64,000 nucleotides of DNA from assembly GCF_017814915.1 (NCBI RefSeq), contig NZ_JAGIPZ010000001.1:869559-933558 (forward strand), given 5' to 3'. The translations under genes and the position numbers were made by a program. The notes beneath the pieces were generated by a model. That model made no database searches. It had not been told where the DNA came from and saw nothing but the letters and a program-made list of their open reading frames with translations. This DNA is from Herbaspirillum sp. LeCh32-8. Lineage in GTDB: Bacteria; Pseudomonadota; Gammaproteobacteria; Burkholderiales; Burkholderiaceae_D. Positions 18,840-28,217 of the stretch are shown piece after piece. Within the stretch, counting starts at the first letter, position 1, and each line of letters opens with the position of its first letter.

Positions 18840-18867
18840 GGAACCGCGCACCTTGCCGTGACACCCA
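18840..18867 (+). promoter_or_regulatory. hrp box, one mismatch
   Basis: GGAACC-N15-ACACCCA; the first base of CCACNNA is A. It lies 131 bases upstream of the candidate effector start at 18999 and just after the lipoprotein stop. Confidence 0.7.
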
Positions 18868-18998
18868 TGGGTAGATGGATTTCACGGTGCCGGTGACGCT
18901 TGCGATGCTTGTTGCAACGGCGTGCCTGCACTACTCAATCCGCGTCCGGCAGCCATGAGCGCACCGCATCGCGGCAACTTCTTTCTCAGGAACACGCC

Positions 18999-20300
18999 AT
19001 GCAAGTCAACCCAACCAATAGCTCCACGATCACCGGCGCCCAAGCCGACGAGATCAGCGTACTGCCAACACGGCACCCTTCTCCACCTCCCTTGCCCTCG
19101 ACCGGCACCGTGTCTGCTGAAGCCGTGCGGCGCGGTGGCGCGATGGAACTTACGCTGCGCAACGCCTCCGGCGCCGCAGGCATCGTCACCGAAAGCCATG
19201 AGGCCAGCCAGGAGCGCTTCGACGCCTTGCTGACATTGGCCCGCAGCAAAATGATCAAGGGCAATCATGAACTGCCGGGTGAGTTTGAGGCGCGCGTCAT
19301 GCAACGCGCGCGCCGGATGCATGAACGCGGCGACAATCCCCATCAGCTCGAGGCCATGTTTACCTTTGCCAGCTTCGGCATCGACCTGCCCGCCGATGTG
19401 CTGGACGGATTCGCCAAGGGGGCGCCCTTCGCCTTCGCCAACTTGATTGCGAAATTCTTGCCGGCGATGGACCCGGCCAAGGGCGGCGCCTTATCGGGAG
19501 CGATCACGATCCTGTCTGTGCATCTGCTGGGTCCCGTGTTCGGCGCCGGCGGAGAAACGCCGCGCTGGGGCAACACCACCAAGCCGCTGGAGGGCATCCT
19601 GCCGGAGGACGATCCACGCAACAATCCCCTGACCGCTGCGGATGTGTTCAAGAAAATCGGTCTGACTTTCCAGCTTTTCCCTTTGTCGTTCGGAGGCTCA
19701 GGGGCAGTCAATTCTGCCATTGCCAACGCCGATCTGGACGCTGGCCTCAAGGCGCAATACGGCATTGGCCCAAGCACGGCCCTCGTCGGCAGCGGCATTG
19801 TCGGCGGCGCGGGCAACCTGTTTGATCACTATGCCGGTCGCACCGATCCGGGTCGCATCCTGTCGGAAGAAGATTGGGAGGGATCGCTGGACGAGCTCAA
19901 ACAGGCGACCTTCAAGGATGCGACCGGCAATGGCCTGAAGCACGTATTCAGCAAGGATACGTTGGCGCGTATGGGAACCGGGCTGGCTGACGCGGTCATC
20001 AAACTTCCCAACCTGTCGACGTTGGCGCAGGCGACCGTCTGGACCGGTGGTATCTCGCTCTATAGTTATGTCACCGCCGAGATCAACAAAAATCCGAACC
20101 TCTCGGAGAGCGACAAATTCATCCGCCAGCAGATGATGTTCGCCGCTGCGTTGGTTCCCATCACCTTCTTCTGGACTGCGGCCATCGCCATCGGGCCCGC
20201 ACTGGACAGGAAAGCCGGCGCAGCGCTGGCGAAGGTGTGGGAGGCCTTGCCACAGTGGAAGCGCGAACAAGCGCAATTGCAGCAATCGGCAGGCCAATGA
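18999..20300 (+). CDS. candidate type III effector, unknown family
   Basis: A 433-aa protein without recognised domains. The first ~35 residues are rich in Ser, Thr and Pro with no signal peptide (MQVNPTNSSTITGAQ, then HPSPPPLPSTG), as in T3SS substrates. The middle has Gly/Ala-rich hydrophobic stretches (GGALSGAITILSVHLLG; STALVGSGIVGGAGNLFDH), and near the C-terminus two membrane-like segments (about 330-350 and 395-412) precede a Gln-rich tail. ATG 18999 follows AGGA. The hrp box upstream and T3SS genes in the window support effector status; a translocated membrane protein is the inferred form. Confidence 0.72.
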   Translation: MQVNPTNSSTITGAQADEISVLPTRHPSPPPLPSTGTVSAEAVRRGGAMELTLRNASGAAGIVTESHEASQERFDALLTLARSKMIKGNHELPGEFEARVMQRARRMHERGDNPHQLEAMFTFASFGIDLPADVLDGFAKGAPFAFANLIAKFLPAMDPAKGGALSGAITILSVHLLGPVFGAGGETPRWGNTTKPLEGILPEDDPRNNPLTAADVFKKIGLTFQLFPLSFGGSGAVNSAIANADLDAGLKAQYGIGPSTALVGSGIVGGAGNLFDHYAGRTDPGRILSEEDWEGSLDELKQATFKDATGNGLKHVFSKDTLARMGTGLADAVIKLPNLSTLAQATVWTGGISLYSYVTAEINKNPNLSESDKFIRQQMMFAAALVPITFFWTAAIAIGPALDRKAGAALAKVWEALPQWKREQAQLQQSAGQ

Positions 20301-20692
20301 ATGGATTGAGGCAGGTTGCGCAATAGCCTCTGGCGGCGTGGCGCACAACGCGACGCCGCCCTGCGTCTCAGTGTCTTTCGCCCAGCAGGCGTTTCACGGC
20401 AGACCATATCGATGCCGTCCGGCCGCCGCGCCCTTCCGGGCCCGGCGGCTGACGTCGTTCGGGCCGACTGCGTTGCACCGCATCGGCGCAACGCAACAGC
20501 AGCTCTCCCTCCGTCACCCCACTCCTCCCCTTGCTGTTACTCGAACCATTCCATGCATCCATTACCTGTCTCCCGGCGCAAGGTAGCGCCTTGGTGATTG
20601 CGGTTGCCCGTGCGGTTTGCACCGCCATGGCGTGGAACGTATCGGCAAGCAAAAAACAGGCCACGCCGAGGGCGCGTCGTGTGGCGCGATGA
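20301..20692. other. intergenic region between candidate effector and nitrilase
   Basis: 392 bases between convergent genes. One hairpin (GGCGGCGT at 20332-20339 with ACGCCGCC at 20353-20360) without a T run may end the effector transcript. No gene seen. Confidence 0.5.
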
Positions 20693-21625
20693 TCAGTCGG
20701 CCACACGCACCACCGCCGTTTGCGGCCTTTCTTCGACGACCAGCTTGAATACGTCTGCACGGGCGTAATGGCCGGCGACATCGAAGTCGAATTTGCCACG
20801 AACCACATCGTCCATGTCCAGCTCCGCGGTGAGAATGGTTTCGCCGGTATAGTCCGGTCCCGCCAAGACTTGACCGAGCGGATTGACGATCATGCTGCCG
20901 CCGCGCATGAGCACGTGGCTCTCGTCGTCCGAAATCAGGTTGCGCATGGTCGGAGGGAAGTTGGCTCGGGTCAGGTATTGGCATGCCGACAAGACGAAGC
21001 AGCGCCCTTCCAGCGCCACATGGCGCATGGTGGAGGCCCAGCCGTCGCGGTCATCGGCAGTGGGCGCGCAGTACAGCGACAGGCCTTTGTCATACATCGC
21101 CATGCGCAGCAGCGGCATATAGTTTTCCCAGCAGATGACGGCGCCCATCTTGCCCCAAGGCGTATCAACGGCGGTCAGCGTGGAGCCGTCGCCGAAGCCC
21201 CAGCATAGCCGCTCGGCGGCAGTAGGCATGAGCTTGCGGTGCTTGCCCAGGAGGCTGCCGTCTGGTCCGAAGAAAAGCACCGTGCAATGCAAGGTGCCGC
21301 CGGCACGTTCGATGACGCCGATAGTCAGGTAGATTTTGGCTTCGCGCACGGCCTCCCCCAGTGCTTTGGTAGCCGGCCCCGGTACATCGATCGCATTTTT
21401 GTAATACGAGGCGAACTCCTCGCGACCCTCCGGGGTCCGCATGCCGATACGGATATCGAAACTGGCGCCCTTGGGATAGCCGCCGATAAAGGCCTCAGGG
21501 AAAACCGCCAACTGCGCGCCCTTCCTGGCGCACTCGGCAATCAGGCCGGCGGCCTTGGCTATGGTGGCGACCACGTCTCCTGCCACGGGGGCGGCCTGTA
21601 CGACACATGCGATCATTTTTGTCAT
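20693..21625 (-). CDS. nitrilase, arylacetonitrilase / plant NIT-like
   Basis: A 310-aa nitrilase converting R-CN to R-COOH plus ammonia. The catalytic triad is visible: E44 (VFPEAFIGGYP), K131 (GKHRKLMPT) and C165 (GAVICWENYMP). ERLCWGFGDGSTL and LYCAPTADDRDGW match the plant NIT1/NIT4 and bacterial arylacetonitrilase group, which act on phenyl- or indole-acetonitrile. It is the last gene of the leftward ABC operon, 11 bases after livF. With the aldoxime dehydratase 5.4 kb away it completes an aldoxime-nitrile-acid route. The exact substrate is inferred. Confidence 0.95.
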   Translation of the reverse strand: MTKMIACVVQAAPVAGDVVATIAKAAGLIAECARKGAQLAVFPEAFIGGYPKGASFDIRIGMRTPEGREEFASYYKNAIDVPGPATKALGEAVREAKIYLTIGVIERAGGTLHCTVLFFGPDGSLLGKHRKLMPTAAERLCWGFGDGSTLTAVDTPWGKMGAVICWENYMPLLRMAMYDKGLSLYCAPTADDRDGWASTMRHVALEGRCFVLSACQYLTRANFPPTMRNLISDDESHVLMRGGSMIVNPLGQVLAGPDYTGETILTAELDMDDVVRGKFDFDVAGHYARADVFKLVVEERPQTAVVRVAD

Positions 21626-21636
21626 GCTGTTCTCCG

Positions 21637-22338
21637 TCAGATTCCTAGATAAGTCCTGCGAATTTCATCGTTGCTGGCCAGCTCCTCCGTACTGCCGGCC
21701 ACGGCGACACGTCCACTCTCCAGCACATAGCCTCGGCTGACGATCTTCAGCGCGGACGATACGTTCTGCTCCACCAGCAGCACGGCAATGCCCCGCCGGT
21801 TCACTTCGGCGATGGCGGCATGCACTTCCGCCACCATCAGGGGGGCAAGGCCATGACTGGGTTCGTCGAGCAGCAGCATGGCAGGCTTGGCCATCAGCGC
21901 GCGACCGATAGCAACCATCTGTTGCTCGCCGCCGGACAAGGTGCCCGCCTTTTGCTGCTGCCGTTCGCGCAGTCGCGGAAAGAGCCGGAAGCAATCCTCG
22001 ATATCCCGTGCCTCGATCCCGCGTCGGCGGTGGTAGGCGCCCAACAGCAGGTTGTCTGTCACGCTCATGTCGGTGAAGACGTGTCGTCCTTCCGGCACGC
22101 AAGCCAGCCCCCGCTCTACCCGTTTGTGGGCCGGCACACCGGAAATGTCATGACGGTCGAACTCGATGCGGCCGGCGCAGCGCGGCAGCAGGCCAAGAAT
22201 GGCGCGGATCAGCGATGTCTTCCCGGCGGTGTTGGCGCCCAGGATGGCAACCGTTTCGCCGGCTTGCACGTCCAGCGACACATCGTCAAGTACGCGCCGC
22301 GGCCCATATCCACCCGATATTTCATGCAGGCTCAGCAT
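21637..22338 (-). CDS. ABC transporter ATPase, LivF-like
   Basis: A 233-aa ATP-binding subunit of a branched-chain-amino-acid-type (HAAT) importer. Walker A GANTAGKTS (Thr replaces the usual Gly in GAN-G-AGK), signature LSGGEQQMVAIGRAL, and Walker B LLLDEPSHGLAPL. It overlaps the livG-like gene by 17 bases and precedes the nitrilase, so it probably imports the nitrilase substrate. Confidence 0.95.
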   Translation of the reverse strand: MLSLHEISGGYGPRRVLDDVSLDVQAGETVAILGANTAGKTSLIRAILGLLPRCAGRIEFDRHDISGVPAHKRVERGLACVPEGRHVFTDMSVTDNLLLGAYHRRRGIEARDIEDCFRLFPRLRERQQQKAGTLSGGEQQMVAIGRALMAKPAMLLLDEPSHGLAPLMVAEVHAAIAEVNRRGIAVLLVEQNVSSALKIVSRGYVLESGRVAVAGSTEELASNDEIRRTYLGI

Positions 22339-23053
22339 GTTCGCTCCCGAGATAGGCTTCGATCACTTTATCGTCCCGGGCCACGGCCTCTGGACTGCCG
22401 TCGGCGATGAGCTTGCCGAAATTGAGCACCAGGATGCGCTCGGACAAATTCATGATGGCGCGCATGTGGTGCTCCACCACCACCATGGTCAGTCCGCTCT
22501 TGTCGCGCAGTTCGCGCAACGTGGCCATGACGCGATCCATCTCCAGCGGCGTCAGCGCAGCCATGACTTCGTCCAGCAAAAGTATCCGGGGCCGCGTTGC
22601 CAGCGCTCGCGCCACTTCTCCCAGCGCCTTCTGCGGAAAAGTCAGGTCGTCGACCACCTCCAGAGCCGCCTGTGACAGGCCCACCCGCTCGATGCACTCG
22701 TGCGCCAGCGTGCGCGCACCGTGCACCGTGTTATTGAGCAGCGCGGCCGTCATCACGTTGTCCAGCAATGTCATGCCGGGGAAAAGCGCCGTGTTCTGGA
22801 AGGTCTTGGTGATGCCGGCGCGAGCCACCACGTGCGGCCGTTTGCCTTGCAGCGGCTTGTCGCCAAGCTCGATGCGGCCCGAGGCCAAGCGTTGCAGCCC
22901 CACCAGCGCACTGAACAGGGTGGTTTTTCCCGCGCCGTTGGGGCCGATCAGGCCGACGATTTCGCCGCTTCCCAGCGTAAAGCTGACATTGGAGACGGCA
23001 GTCAGTCCGCCAAAGCGCACGGTAAGCCCTTCTGCATTCAAGAGCGGGGTCAT
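22322..23053 (-). CDS. ABC transporter ATPase, LivG-like
   Basis: 243 aa. Walker A GPNGAGKTTLFSALVGL. The signature is degenerate (FPQKALGEVARAL instead of LSGGQ) and Walker B reads LLLDEVMAALTPLE, as in the LivG branch of this family. ATG 23053 overlaps the stop of the livM-like gene by 4 bases; the open frame to 23083 lies inside that gene. Pairs with the LivF-like subunit. Confidence 0.94.
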   Translation of the reverse strand: MTPLLNAEGLTVRFGGLTAVSNVSFTLGSGEIVGLIGPNGAGKTTLFSALVGLQRLASGRIELGDKPLQGKRPHVVARAGITKTFQNTALFPGMTLLDNVMTAALLNNTVHGARTLAHECIERVGLSQAALEVVDDLTFPQKALGEVARALATRPRILLLDEVMAALTPLEMDRVMATLRELRDKSGLTMVVVEHHMRAIMNLSERILVLNFGKLIADGSPEAVARDDKVIEAYLGSEHAEPA

Positions 23054-24012
23054 TTGGCGGTCCCTGCAGTGCGTTGCGGCCACAGCGATGCCAGGCCTTG
23101 CGGCCGGGCCAGCACGACTATGATCAGCATCACGCCGAAGATGAGCGGAGCGGCGCCGGCGGCGCGGTTGGAAAAGCCTGCGTTGAGCAGTTCCTCGACC
23201 AGCACCACGAATACGGCGCCGATAACCGGCCCCCAGAGGTTCCCTACCCCACCGACGATGGCGATGAGTGCGGCCCGGATTGACACCCCGGTCACGCTGA
23301 ACACGCTGTCCGGATCGAAGAACGCGGTGAACTGGGCAAACAGCGAGCCGGCCAGCGCGGTCATCGAGGCAGATACCATGCCGCCGATCAGCTTCACCCG
23401 CAAGGTATTGACGCCGGCCATCTCTGCGGCATCTTCATTCTCGCGGATGGCCCTCAAGTAGTAGCCCATGCGGCCGCCGGCCATCAGGTGAAAGACCGCG
23501 CACACCAGCACGAAGAAGCCGGCCAGCACCGGGACATAACCGCCGGCGCCACGGAACTGCAGCATGCCCCACGAATTACCAATGAATGGGATAGACACTC
23601 CCTGAGGCCCGCCCGTCAGTTGCGGAAACGAGACCGCCACGATGTGGCAGGCTTCGCCAAACGCCAGGGTGGCCAACGCGAAGTATGGTCCTTTCAGTCG
23701 CATGGTCGGCAAGGCGATCAGCCAGGCCGCGCAGCTGGCCAGAACCATGCCCACCGGCATGCCCAACCAGGGGGAGATACCCCAGCGGATCTGCAGGATC
23801 GTTGAGGCATACGCTCCGATGCCGAAGAAGGCGGCATGTCCCAGCGAGACCTGATTGGCCAGCCCGCCGACGATATTCCAGCATTGCCCCAGGGAGGCCG
23901 CCATCAGCACCAGGCACAGAATGCGTACCGCATACCCGGTCGGCTGCAGCAATGCCCCTGCGGCAACCGCGGCCACGCCGCACAGCACGATAAGCCAAAG
24001 CGATCGGTTCAT
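23050..24012 (-). CDS. ABC transporter permease, LivM-like
   Basis: 320 aa with about nine membrane helices. LANQVSLGHAAFFGIGAYAS and RAIRENEDAAEMAG (the loop contacting the ATPase) are LivM marks. ATG 24012 overlaps the LivH-like stop by 4 bases; the long upstream extension of the frame is a shadow of livH. Confidence 0.94.
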   Translation of the reverse strand: MNRSLWLIVLCGVAAVAAGALLQPTGYAVRILCLVLMAASLGQCWNIVGGLANQVSLGHAAFFGIGAYASTILQIRWGISPWLGMPVGMVLASCAAWLIALPTMRLKGPYFALATLAFGEACHIVAVSFPQLTGGPQGVSIPFIGNSWGMLQFRGAGGYVPVLAGFFVLVCAVFHLMAGGRMGYYLRAIRENEDAAEMAGVNTLRVKLIGGMVSASMTALAGSLFAQFTAFFDPDSVFSVTGVSIRAALIAIVGGVGNLWGPVIGAVFVVLVEELLNAGFSNRAAGAAPLIFGVMLIIVVLARPQGLASLWPQRTAGTAK

Positions 24013-24875
24013 TTTCTTGCTCCTCCGAGCAGCCCTTCCGGCTTGAAGGCCAGCAGCGCGATGAAAAATACAAACAAAGTCAGGTTCTGCATCTGAATCG
24101 GCATGAACAGCGCCGAAAACGCCTGCACCACTCCCACCACCAGGCCGCCGGCCAGCGCACCCATCACGCTGCCCAGCCCGCCCAGCACCACCACCGTAAA
24201 CATCAGCGTGACGAATTGCGCGCCCGAGGTCGGATTGACCGAGGAGTAAGACAGGATGATGCCGCCACCGAAGGCGGTGAGGCCGGTGCCCAACCCGAAG
24301 GCGACGCCATAGATCAGATTGGTATCGATGCCGAACAGGCGCGCCGCCGTCGCATTTTGTGCGGTAGCGCGAATCGCGCGCCCGGTCCAGGTGCGCGTGA
24401 GGAATAGCCATAGCAGCACGCAGATTCCAGTGCCCAACGCGAAGGCGATCAGGTAAGGCACGGAAATGAACAATTCACCCAGCTCCAGCGCAGCCGCCTG
24501 ATACGGCGTGCTGACGCTGCGAAAGGTCGAGCCGAACAACATCAGTGCGCCGTTTTCCAGTACCGCCAACAGGCCGACCGTCAGGAAGATTTGGGCCATC
24601 GGCGAGGCATGCAGCACGCGGCGGATCAGCAGCCACTGGCAAACGAAGCCCAGAGCAAATCCGGCCGCCAGCGCGAAGAACGCGCCGGCGATCGGGTCGA
24701 TCCCCAAATAGTGCGAGGCAAACCAGGCGGCATACATGCCCAGCATCAGGAATTCGGCCTGGGCGAAATTGACGATGCGCAGCACGCCGAACACCAGTGA
24801 CAGCCCCACTGAAATAACGCCATAGACGCCGCCGATGAGCAGGCCGTCGACCAGCGATTGAAGCAAACCGTTCAT
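24009..24875 (-). CDS. ABC transporter permease, LivH-like
   Basis: 288 aa, about eight helices. LLIGGVYGVISVGLSLVFGV at the N-terminus and ATAQNATAARLFGID are LivH marks. Second gene of the leftward nitrile operon, 18 bases after the binding protein gene. Confidence 0.94.
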   Translation of the reverse strand: MNGLLQSLVDGLLIGGVYGVISVGLSLVFGVLRIVNFAQAEFLMLGMYAAWFASHYLGIDPIAGAFFALAAGFALGFVCQWLLIRRVLHASPMAQIFLTVGLLAVLENGALMLFGSTFRSVSTPYQAAALELGELFISVPYLIAFALGTGICVLLWLFLTRTWTGRAIRATAQNATAARLFGIDTNLIYGVAFGLGTGLTAFGGGIILSYSSVNPTSGAQFVTLMFTVVVLGGLGSVMGALAGGLVVGVVQAFSALFMPIQMQNLTLFVFFIALLAFKPEGLLGGARK

Positions 24876-24893
24876 ATCATCCCCAAGGTGGGT

Positions 24894-26066
24894 TTACTTG
24901 AGTTCCTTGCCGGCCCAGCGTGGCGTCTGGCGCGCGGCCTCCTTGGGAAACACCGTCACCAGGTCGGCGCCGCGCCATTGGACGAAGATCGGATAGGCAG
25001 TGGCGCTCAGGCCGCTCGCGTCGAACGCCGTACAGCCGCCGGGGATGCCGCGCGCCAGTCCTTCGCAATAGCGCAGCTGGGCAATTGCATCGCGCAACTT
25101 GGCATGGTCGTGCGACTTCACCTTGTCGGCCGCAGCCACAACGTGCTGCAGGGCTGCGCCATACATGATCGACTCATGGGCCATGAACATGCCGTACTTG
25201 GCCTTGTAGCGCGCCGCCAGGTCCGGCACGGTGTCATAGTTGGCCGGCGCAATCGAGAACACGTCTTCGGCAAAGGAGCCGAGCGCCTTCTGGAAATCGG
25301 GAATGATGTAGCCGGCGGCGCCGCCGACGATCGGCAGATCCACCCTCTGCTGTTTCATGGTGCGGATGATCAGGATGCCGTCATTGAAGTAAGACACCGG
25401 AAACACCACCTGCGCCTTGGAGCGACGCAACTTGTTGATCAGCGGCGCCACGTCGGTGATGCCAAGCGGATAGGCATCATCGATCACCACCTCGATGCCG
25501 GCCTTGGCCGCCGCCTTGCGAATGCCTTCGGCCTGGGCAGTGCCGTAGGCGGTGTCTTCATAGAAGATCGCGATGCGTTCGATCTTCCCGCCGGCCTGTT
25601 TGGCCAGATCCAGCGCATATCCCAGCTGCTTTTCGCCGAAAGTGGAAGCCTTGGGCGTGACCTGGAAAATGTACTTGTAGCCGCGTCCGGTGATCTGGTC
25701 CGCGAACGAATGGGTAATCATCGGCACGCCCAGGCGCTCGGTGGCCTCCGAGGCGGCCAACGTGATCGAGCTGACGAACGAACCAATGATGGCCGCCACT
25801 CCATCCTGACTGACCAGTCGCTGCACGGCGGCGGCCGCGCCGTTGGGCGTCGGCACGTCGGCGAACACCAGTTCCACCTTGTCATCGGCAGGACGATTCT
25901 TGTTGATGTCTTCCAGCGCCAGTTCCATGCCGTTGCGCGCGTTGGCGCCAAATTGCGCGTTGGCGCCGGAAAGTGGAAACAAGGCGCCGACCTTCAGCTT
26001 CTCGGCATACGCGTGGGTAGCAAACAAGGCCATTGCAATGGTCGGTGCGGCAAGCAAGCGATTCAT
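24894..26066 (-). CDS. periplasmic substrate-binding protein of the nitrilase operon
   Basis: 390 aa. Signal peptide MNRLLAAPTIAMALFATHAYA, then EKLKVGALFPLSGANAQFG, the start of the Peripla_BP_6 (Leu/Ile/Val-type) fold. ATG 26066 is preferred over ATG 26072 because GGGGA has a normal 7-base spacing to it. First gene of the operon; its sigma-70 promoter and a perfect 12-bp palindrome lie just upstream. The ligand is probably a nitrile, aldoxime or related plant compound (inferred from the nitrilase). Confidence 0.93.
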   Translation of the reverse strand: MNRLLAAPTIAMALFATHAYAEKLKVGALFPLSGANAQFGANARNGMELALEDINKNRPADDKVELVFADVPTPNGAAAAVQRLVSQDGVAAIIGSFVSSITLAASEATERLGVPMITHSFADQITGRGYKYIFQVTPKASTFGEKQLGYALDLAKQAGGKIERIAIFYEDTAYGTAQAEGIRKAAAKAGIEVVIDDAYPLGITDVAPLINKLRRSKAQVVFPVSYFNDGILIIRTMKQQRVDLPIVGGAAGYIIPDFQKALGSFAEDVFSIAPANYDTVPDLAARYKAKYGMFMAHESIMYGAALQHVVAAADKVKSHDHAKLRDAIAQLRYCEGLARGIPGGCTAFDASGLSATAYPIFVQWRGADLVTVFPKEAARQTPRWAGKELK

Positions 26067-26096
26067 GGTCATCCCCAAATTTTGGTTGGCGATGAA

Positions 26097-26125
26097 AATA
26101 TAGAACCTTAGAAATTTTATGTCAA
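26097..26125 (-). promoter_or_regulatory. sigma-70 promoter of the nitrilase operon
   Basis: On the minus strand TTGACA (26125-26120), 17-base spacer, TATATT (26102-26097): close to consensus. The -35 lies inside the palindromic operator at 26112-26145. Confidence 0.8.
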
Positions 26126-26145
26126 AGAGTTTCGACATAAAATTT
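26112..26145. promoter_or_regulatory. operator, perfect 12-bp inverted repeat
   Basis: A 12-bp arm (26112-26123, ending TTTTATGTC), 10-base spacer, and an exact reverse complement (26134-26145, starting GACATAAAA). It covers the -35 of the leftward operon and lies upstream of the divergent TrmB-type gene. The same GTC-N10-GAC core recurs at 28191, 28425 and 38277. The binding protein is inferred to be one of the two TrmB-type regulators. Confidence 0.78.
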
Positions 26146-26191
26146 GTATTAATCATTTATTCCGCTTGCGTATGCTTTACAAGGAAGATTG

Positions 26192-26974
26192 TTGCGAGAT
26201 ATATTTCTGTCGAACATTATCGACATGGAGCGTGGAATGCGTGACAAGCTTGCCGCCGTTGGCCTGGATGAAAAGGAGCAGCGCTTTTATCTCGCCGCAT
26301 TGGAGTTGGGCAGCGCGCCGGTTACCGCAGTGGCCATGCGCGCAGGCGTCACGCGCACCAATGGATATGACTTGCTAAGCCGCCTGGAGCGACGCGGATT
26401 GCTGATGCAGGTGCAGGGAGAGGAAGGCATCAGACAGGTAGCTCCGGCCGATCCCAATGTGCTGATCAAGGAGTGGGAGCAGACTCGCGGCATGCTTGAT
26501 GAATTGGTGCCGGAGCTGCGCTCCATGTTCAACAACACGCCGCGCAAGCCGCGCATCCGCTTTCACGAAGGCGATGAGGGCATTCAGCGCGCCCTGTGGG
26601 GTACGCTGGACTGTCAATCCAAGCATCTGTACGGCATTCTGTCGATGCACGAGCTGCTCGAGGTGCCCGGTCCGGACTGGATGGATCACTACATTGCCGA
26701 GCGCATTGCGCGCGGCATCCAGCTCGATGTGGTGCGCTCTTACTCGCGCGAGACAGAGCCGATCTGGCCGGCTGCCCGCAGTGAATTGCGCGAGCTGCGC
26801 CTGGCGCCCTCCGAGCTGGATCTCGGCATGACGGCATATATCAGCGACGATACTGTCGTCTATATCTCGTCAAAGAGTGAAAACTACGCCCTGACCATCG
26901 AAAGCCGCGAGCTCGCCTCGCTGCAAAAGAGCCTGTTCCAGTCGTTGTGGCGACTCTCCAAGCGCCACAAGTAG
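26192..26974 (+). CDS. TrmB-type transcriptional regulator, paralogue 1
   Basis: About 260 aa. N-terminal winged helix: LGSAPVTAVAMRAGVTRTNG and LLSRLERRGLL, then a TrmB/LD-type C-terminal domain (IRFHEGDEGIQRALWGTL, LGMTAYISDDTVVYISS). TTG 26192 has AAGGAAGA at the right distance; ATG 26225, without a ribosome site, would match the paralogue's length. The gene at 36330-37088 shares the same order and many identical motifs (ILSMHEL, ELR-APs-DLGMT). TrmB regulators are mainly archaeal sugar sensors; here it probably senses a nitrile, aldoxime or amide. Divergent from the nitrilase operon with the operator between. Confidence 0.85.
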   Translation: MRDIFLSNIIDMERGMRDKLAAVGLDEKEQRFYLAALELGSAPVTAVAMRAGVTRTNGYDLLSRLERRGLLMQVQGEEGIRQVAPADPNVLIKEWEQTRGMLDELVPELRSMFNNTPRKPRIRFHEGDEGIQRALWGTLDCQSKHLYGILSMHELLEVPGPDWMDHYIAERIARGIQLDVVRSYSRETEPIWPAARSELRELRLAPSELDLGMTAYISDDTVVYISSKSENYALTIESRELASLQKSLFQSLWRLSKRHK

Positions 26975-27028
26975 CGACGCGGGCGGGACGCCGCCCTGCT
27001 TGCGTGCCCGCCGCGATCGCCGCAGCGA

Positions 27029-28093
27029 CTATTGGTCCGACTGCACCCGCAGTGCGCGGGCGTAGGGCAGGATGCCAGTGGCGGGATGGCAATTGATGTA
27101 CTCGAACACATTGCCCAGCTGCGGCACGAACAACTCGTGCCAGGTGACGACTTCCCGCTTTTCCTTGTAAAGCCGGTTCATGGCGATGGCGTGTCGGTAG
27201 ATGTCGAGATGGGTTTCGTGCGAGGCGGCCCAGGCCTCGAGCTGGGTCATCGACATGAAGCTGGCGTAGACCGATGTCTCGGCCCGCGGGCTGCCGTCCT
27301 CATTGACGTTGGTCATGATGCGAAGGGATAGGCAGCCGGTTTCGCCGCGTTGCGCCATCAGGTGCTGCATGCCGCGCATCAACTTGGGCTGCAGGCGCTC
27401 GAGGTAGTCCTCCAGTTGCTCTTGCCCGGCGCCCTCCCAGTACTGGCCGGAGCGCAGCACGGTGGCGTTGTGCGGAAGTTCCGCAACCCAATGCCCGGCA
27501 GTCGAGGTGCGCGGCGCCGGCGGCGGCAGGAAGCCGTGCAAGGGACTGTCCAGCGTATCCACGGCCGAAAGCGGCAGGCGATCGCGCGCCGCGCCGAAGA
27601 AGCCGTTGGTGGTAATCGGTACGATCGTAGCCCCGGGTGTGCGGGCAAAGCCAACCCTGTAGTTGGGCGCGGAGTAAATAGTCTCGTGGCGGTCGTAGGG
27701 AATTACCAGTGGCTCCAGCCAGTAGCCTGCGCCGCCCTGCTCTTTCGCGTGCGCCTCGAACCATGGGCGGAAGTCCGATGTGCCCAGCCAGCGCGCATAG
27801 ATCGTCGGGTCGGTCCAGTAGCCGACCACGATGGCATTCTCCAACCCGGCCTCATCCGTGCACTGCATGACTTCATGAGCTTGTGGGCCGTCGCCCTGCG
27901 CCAGGAAGTCGCGCATGCGTGCGAAGAACGCAAGCTTGTCGCCCGCCGTGAGCGCGCTGTGCTGCATGCCGAAATACACGCTGACCAGCGTCAGGTGGGG
28001 TGTGGGCCAACGCAGGGAATATCGGGGCGCCGCAGGGGCGTGCCCTTCGGGTCTGCGCTCCGGCACCAGGCGCTCATACTTGACTTCAAACAT
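27029..28093 (-). CDS. oxd: heme-containing aldoxime dehydratase
   Basis: A 354-aa cytoplasmic heme enzyme dehydrating aldoximes to nitriles. Against the known Rhodococcus OxdRE sequence the key residues align: R170 (AARDRLP), S215 (LRSGQYW), proximal heme ligand H295 (ASHETHLDIY) and distal H319 (TWHELF); the C-terminal NVFEYINCHPATG is a family signature. Length matches the family (about 350). Its own promoter (TCGACA, 16 bases, TATGGT) with overlapping operator lies at 28174-28217, leaving an 80-base leader to the start at 28093. It makes the nitrile that the nitrilase would hydrolyse. Confidence 0.93.
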   Translation of the reverse strand: MFEVKYERLVPERRPEGHAPAAPRYSLRWPTPHLTLVSVYFGMQHSALTAGDKLAFFARMRDFLAQGDGPQAHEVMQCTDEAGLENAIVVGYWTDPTIYARWLGTSDFRPWFEAHAKEQGGAGYWLEPLVIPYDRHETIYSAPNYRVGFARTPGATIVPITTNGFFGAARDRLPLSAVDTLDSPLHGFLPPPAPRTSTAGHWVAELPHNATVLRSGQYWEGAGQEQLEDYLERLQPKLMRGMQHLMAQRGETGCLSLRIMTNVNEDGSPRAETSVYASFMSMTQLEAWAASHETHLDIYRHAIAMNRLYKEKREVVTWHELFVPQLGNVFEYINCHPATGILPYARALRVQSDQ

Positions 28094-28173
28094 GATCCTC
28101 CTCCTCTGTGAATAATTTGCAGGAGCCTAGTCGCAACAGGGCGGCCACCACTCCTTCCAAAACGATGCGGCGC

Positions 28174-28217
28174 ACCATAAAAATGCACCAATTTGTGTCG
28201 AGAATATTCGACGAAAT
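28174..28217 (-). promoter_or_regulatory. promoter and operator of the aldoxime dehydratase gene
   Basis: Minus strand TCGACA (28201-28196), 16-base spacer, TATGGT (28179-28174). The operator is ATTTGTGTC (28191-28199), 10 bases, GACGAAAT (28210-28217), the third of four GTC-N10-GAC sites by similarity. It also overlaps the -35. Confidence 0.62.
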
